Positions 6,125 to 6,960 of a stretch of DNA of 6,960 bases are shown piece after piece. The notes under the pieces are model-generated. The model saw only the letters and a list, made by a program, of their open reading frames with translations, did not search any database and had not been told where the DNA came from. Both the position numbers and the translations under genes were made by a program. The first letter of the stretch is position 1. Each line of letters begins with the position of its first letter. Source of the DNA: Coriobacteriia bacterium (GTDB taxonomy: Bacteria; Actinomycetota; Coriobacteriia; Anaerosomatales; SLCP01); NCBI GenBank assembly GCA_007125735.1, contig SLCP01000179.1, forward strand, positions 1-6,960, given 5' to 3'.

Positions 6125-6727
6125 GTGTTCACGATTCCTGCTGATGCGCCCACGCCCCGCTCACGAAGGTTCGTTTGGGTAGCGGTCATCGTCTTCTTCG
6201 CCGCGCTCACCGTGGGAGGGCTTGCGTTTGCGTCCTCGTCTCATTCGTGCGGCCTCTGCCACATCATGACCGCCAACGTCGAGGGGTGGGTAGAGTCCGC
6301 ACACACCGACGTGACGTGCCACAAGTGTCATGCCGATCGCGGCGTGACCGGCTGGGCGGCGTCGATGCTCACGGGGGCCAAGACCCTCTACGCGCACGTG
6401 ACGGACGGCTCTATCGAGGCCCACGCCATCTCCTCCGTTGTGCCGCCCGAGCGGTGCATCGCCTGTCACGGTGGCGCGTGGCAAGACCAGATGTTCGCCG
6501 CGATGCACCCGCTGCCCACATCGCGCTGCGACGCGTGCCATCGGCAGAGCTATCACGCAGACGACAGGCCTGTGTATCACGAGGTGGCCGAGGCACGTGA
6601 CGTGGCATACGGAGACGCGGTCACGTGCGCCGAGTGTCACACCGACCGGCAGATGCTGCGGGCAGACATCATGGCCGACCCCCGCGCTGAGGCAGGATCG
6701 GGCATCGAGGGGACGGGTGAGGGTTGA
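6125..6727 (+). CDS. NapC/NrfH-like membrane-anchored multihaem c-type cytochrome
   Basis: The 200-residue product begins at a GTG; an in-frame stop at 6098-6100 excludes a longer start. Residues 16-37 form one transmembrane anchor (RFVWVAVIVFFAALTVGG). The outer part has five CxxCH haem-binding sites at 42-46, 65-69, 111-115, 135-139 and 168-172. The first, CGLCHIM, fits the CxxCHxM signature of NrfH/NapC quinol dehydrogenases, where the Met ligates haem 1. Such proteins pass electrons from menaquinol to extracytoplasmic reductases. The ribosome binding region is weak (GGAATGAG before GTG). The C-terminus runs into a Gly-rich linker and TGA at 6725-6727, after which the same frame continues with two more CxxCH sites, so this may be the first part of a larger cytochrome. 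The electron acceptor is unknown. Confidence 0.85.
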   Translation: MFTIPADAPTPRSRRFVWVAVIVFFAALTVGGLAFASSSHSCGLCHIMTANVEGWVESAHTDVTCHKCHADRGVTGWAASMLTGAKTLYAHVTDGSIEAHAISSVVPPERCIACHGGAWQDQMFAAMHPLPTSRCDACHRQSYHADDRPVYHEVAEARDVAYGDAVTCAECHTDRQMLRADIMADPRAEAGSGIEGTGEG

Positions 6728-6960
6728 GGCGGTCAGCTGCCCCAGTTGGGGCCCGACGTCGCCGTTCTCGTAGGCGACCGCTTCTTCTCGACGACGCACG
6801 CGCAGTTGCGCTGCGTCGAATGCCACGGTGGTGTAGAGCCAGCGACCAGCAGACGCGAGGCTCACGCAGGGATGGACTCGCTGCCCTCCTCGGCGGTGCG
6901 CGACTCGATCTGCTACGACTGTCACACCGGGATCGTCTCTCGCTTCGAGGACTCCCTCCA
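6728..6960 (+). pseudogene. In-frame downstream part of the multihaem cytochrome, cut by window edge
   Basis: Immediately after the TGA the frame of the preceding cytochrome stays open to the end of the window (77 codons). It encodes LGPDVAVLVGDRFFSTTHA, then CVECH (6812-6826) and CYDCH (6911-6925), and ends in DSL with an incomplete codon that begins CA. This looks like a normal repeat unit of a multihaem cytochrome (HxxLxCxxCHGG). There is no signal peptide and no convincing start: the in-frame candidates are TTG at 6746 and 6806, ATG at 6872 and GTG at 6896, the last two already past the first haem site. A c-type cytochrome needs export, so it is probably the continuation of the upstream gene interrupted by a nonsense codon or sequence error. 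A separate gene cannot be fully excluded. Confidence 0.55.

Noticed and set aside
6725..6727. TGA as a selenocysteine codon
   Set aside because: It lies in a Gly-rich linker rather than at a catalytic site, and the downstream hairpin is short without a typical SECIS loop. A nonsense change or sequence error is simpler.
6161..6925. 254-codon minus-strand frame opposite the cytochrome
   Set aside because: The plus strand encodes seven CxxCH motifs in one frame, so the opposite frame is incidental.
1..6960. tRNA, rRNA, CRISPR, insertion sequence or phage features
   Set aside because: No cloverleaf, regularly spaced direct repeats, transposase motifs or terminal inverted repeats were seen when reading both strands.

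Overview
The window is GC-rich, has several GTG starts and carries envelope genes typical of a Gram-positive cell: a secreted coiled-coil NlpC/P60 hydrolase and a PdaA-type deacetylase with a lipobox. It also has a NapC/NrfH-like multihaem cytochrome. This suggests an anaerobic or anaerobically respiring high-GC Gram-positive, for example a Coriobacteriia/Anaerosomatia-type actinomycetote. That assignment is an inference from gene content and was not checked by any search.

Left part, minus strand (about 1-4365): an extended -10 promoter near 4357-4365 drives a secreted coiled-coil NlpC/P60 peptidoglycan endopeptidase (4275-3034). A gap of about 160 bp with a perfect 10-bp inverted repeat follows. 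Next come tldD (2871-1429) and tldE/pmbA (1432-92), which overlap by ATGA and encode the two subunits of the TldD/TldE metalloprotease. The run ends in two strong hairpins. One starts at the tldE stop codon (62-92). The other is a 12-bp-stem, A/T-flanked, probably bidirectional intrinsic terminator (6-55).

Right part, plus strand (about 4500-6960): a small protein with a CxxC...CxxxH zinc-knuckle-like N-terminus and a long amphipathic helix (4544-4939) is followed by a membrane-anchored PdaA-family polysaccharide deacetylase (5039-5974). An intergenic region of 150 bp has a plausible promoter and two small inverted repeats. It leads into a membrane-anchored NapC/NrfH-like cytochrome with five CxxCH sites (6125-6727). 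The same frame continues after a single TGA with two more CxxCH motifs up to the window edge (6728-6960). That continuation has no recognisable start or signal peptide, so the gene may be one larger cytochrome interrupted by a stop codon.

No tRNA, rRNA, CRISPR array, insertion sequence or prophage gene was seen. The known-family genes fall into three themes: cell-wall remodelling (NlpC/P60 and PdaA-like enzymes), peptide proteolysis or maturation (TldD/TldE), and respiratory electron transfer (cytochrome). The features most worth follow-up are the in-frame TGA within the cytochrome, the uncharacterised zinc-knuckle/helix protein, and the inverted repeat ahead of tldD.
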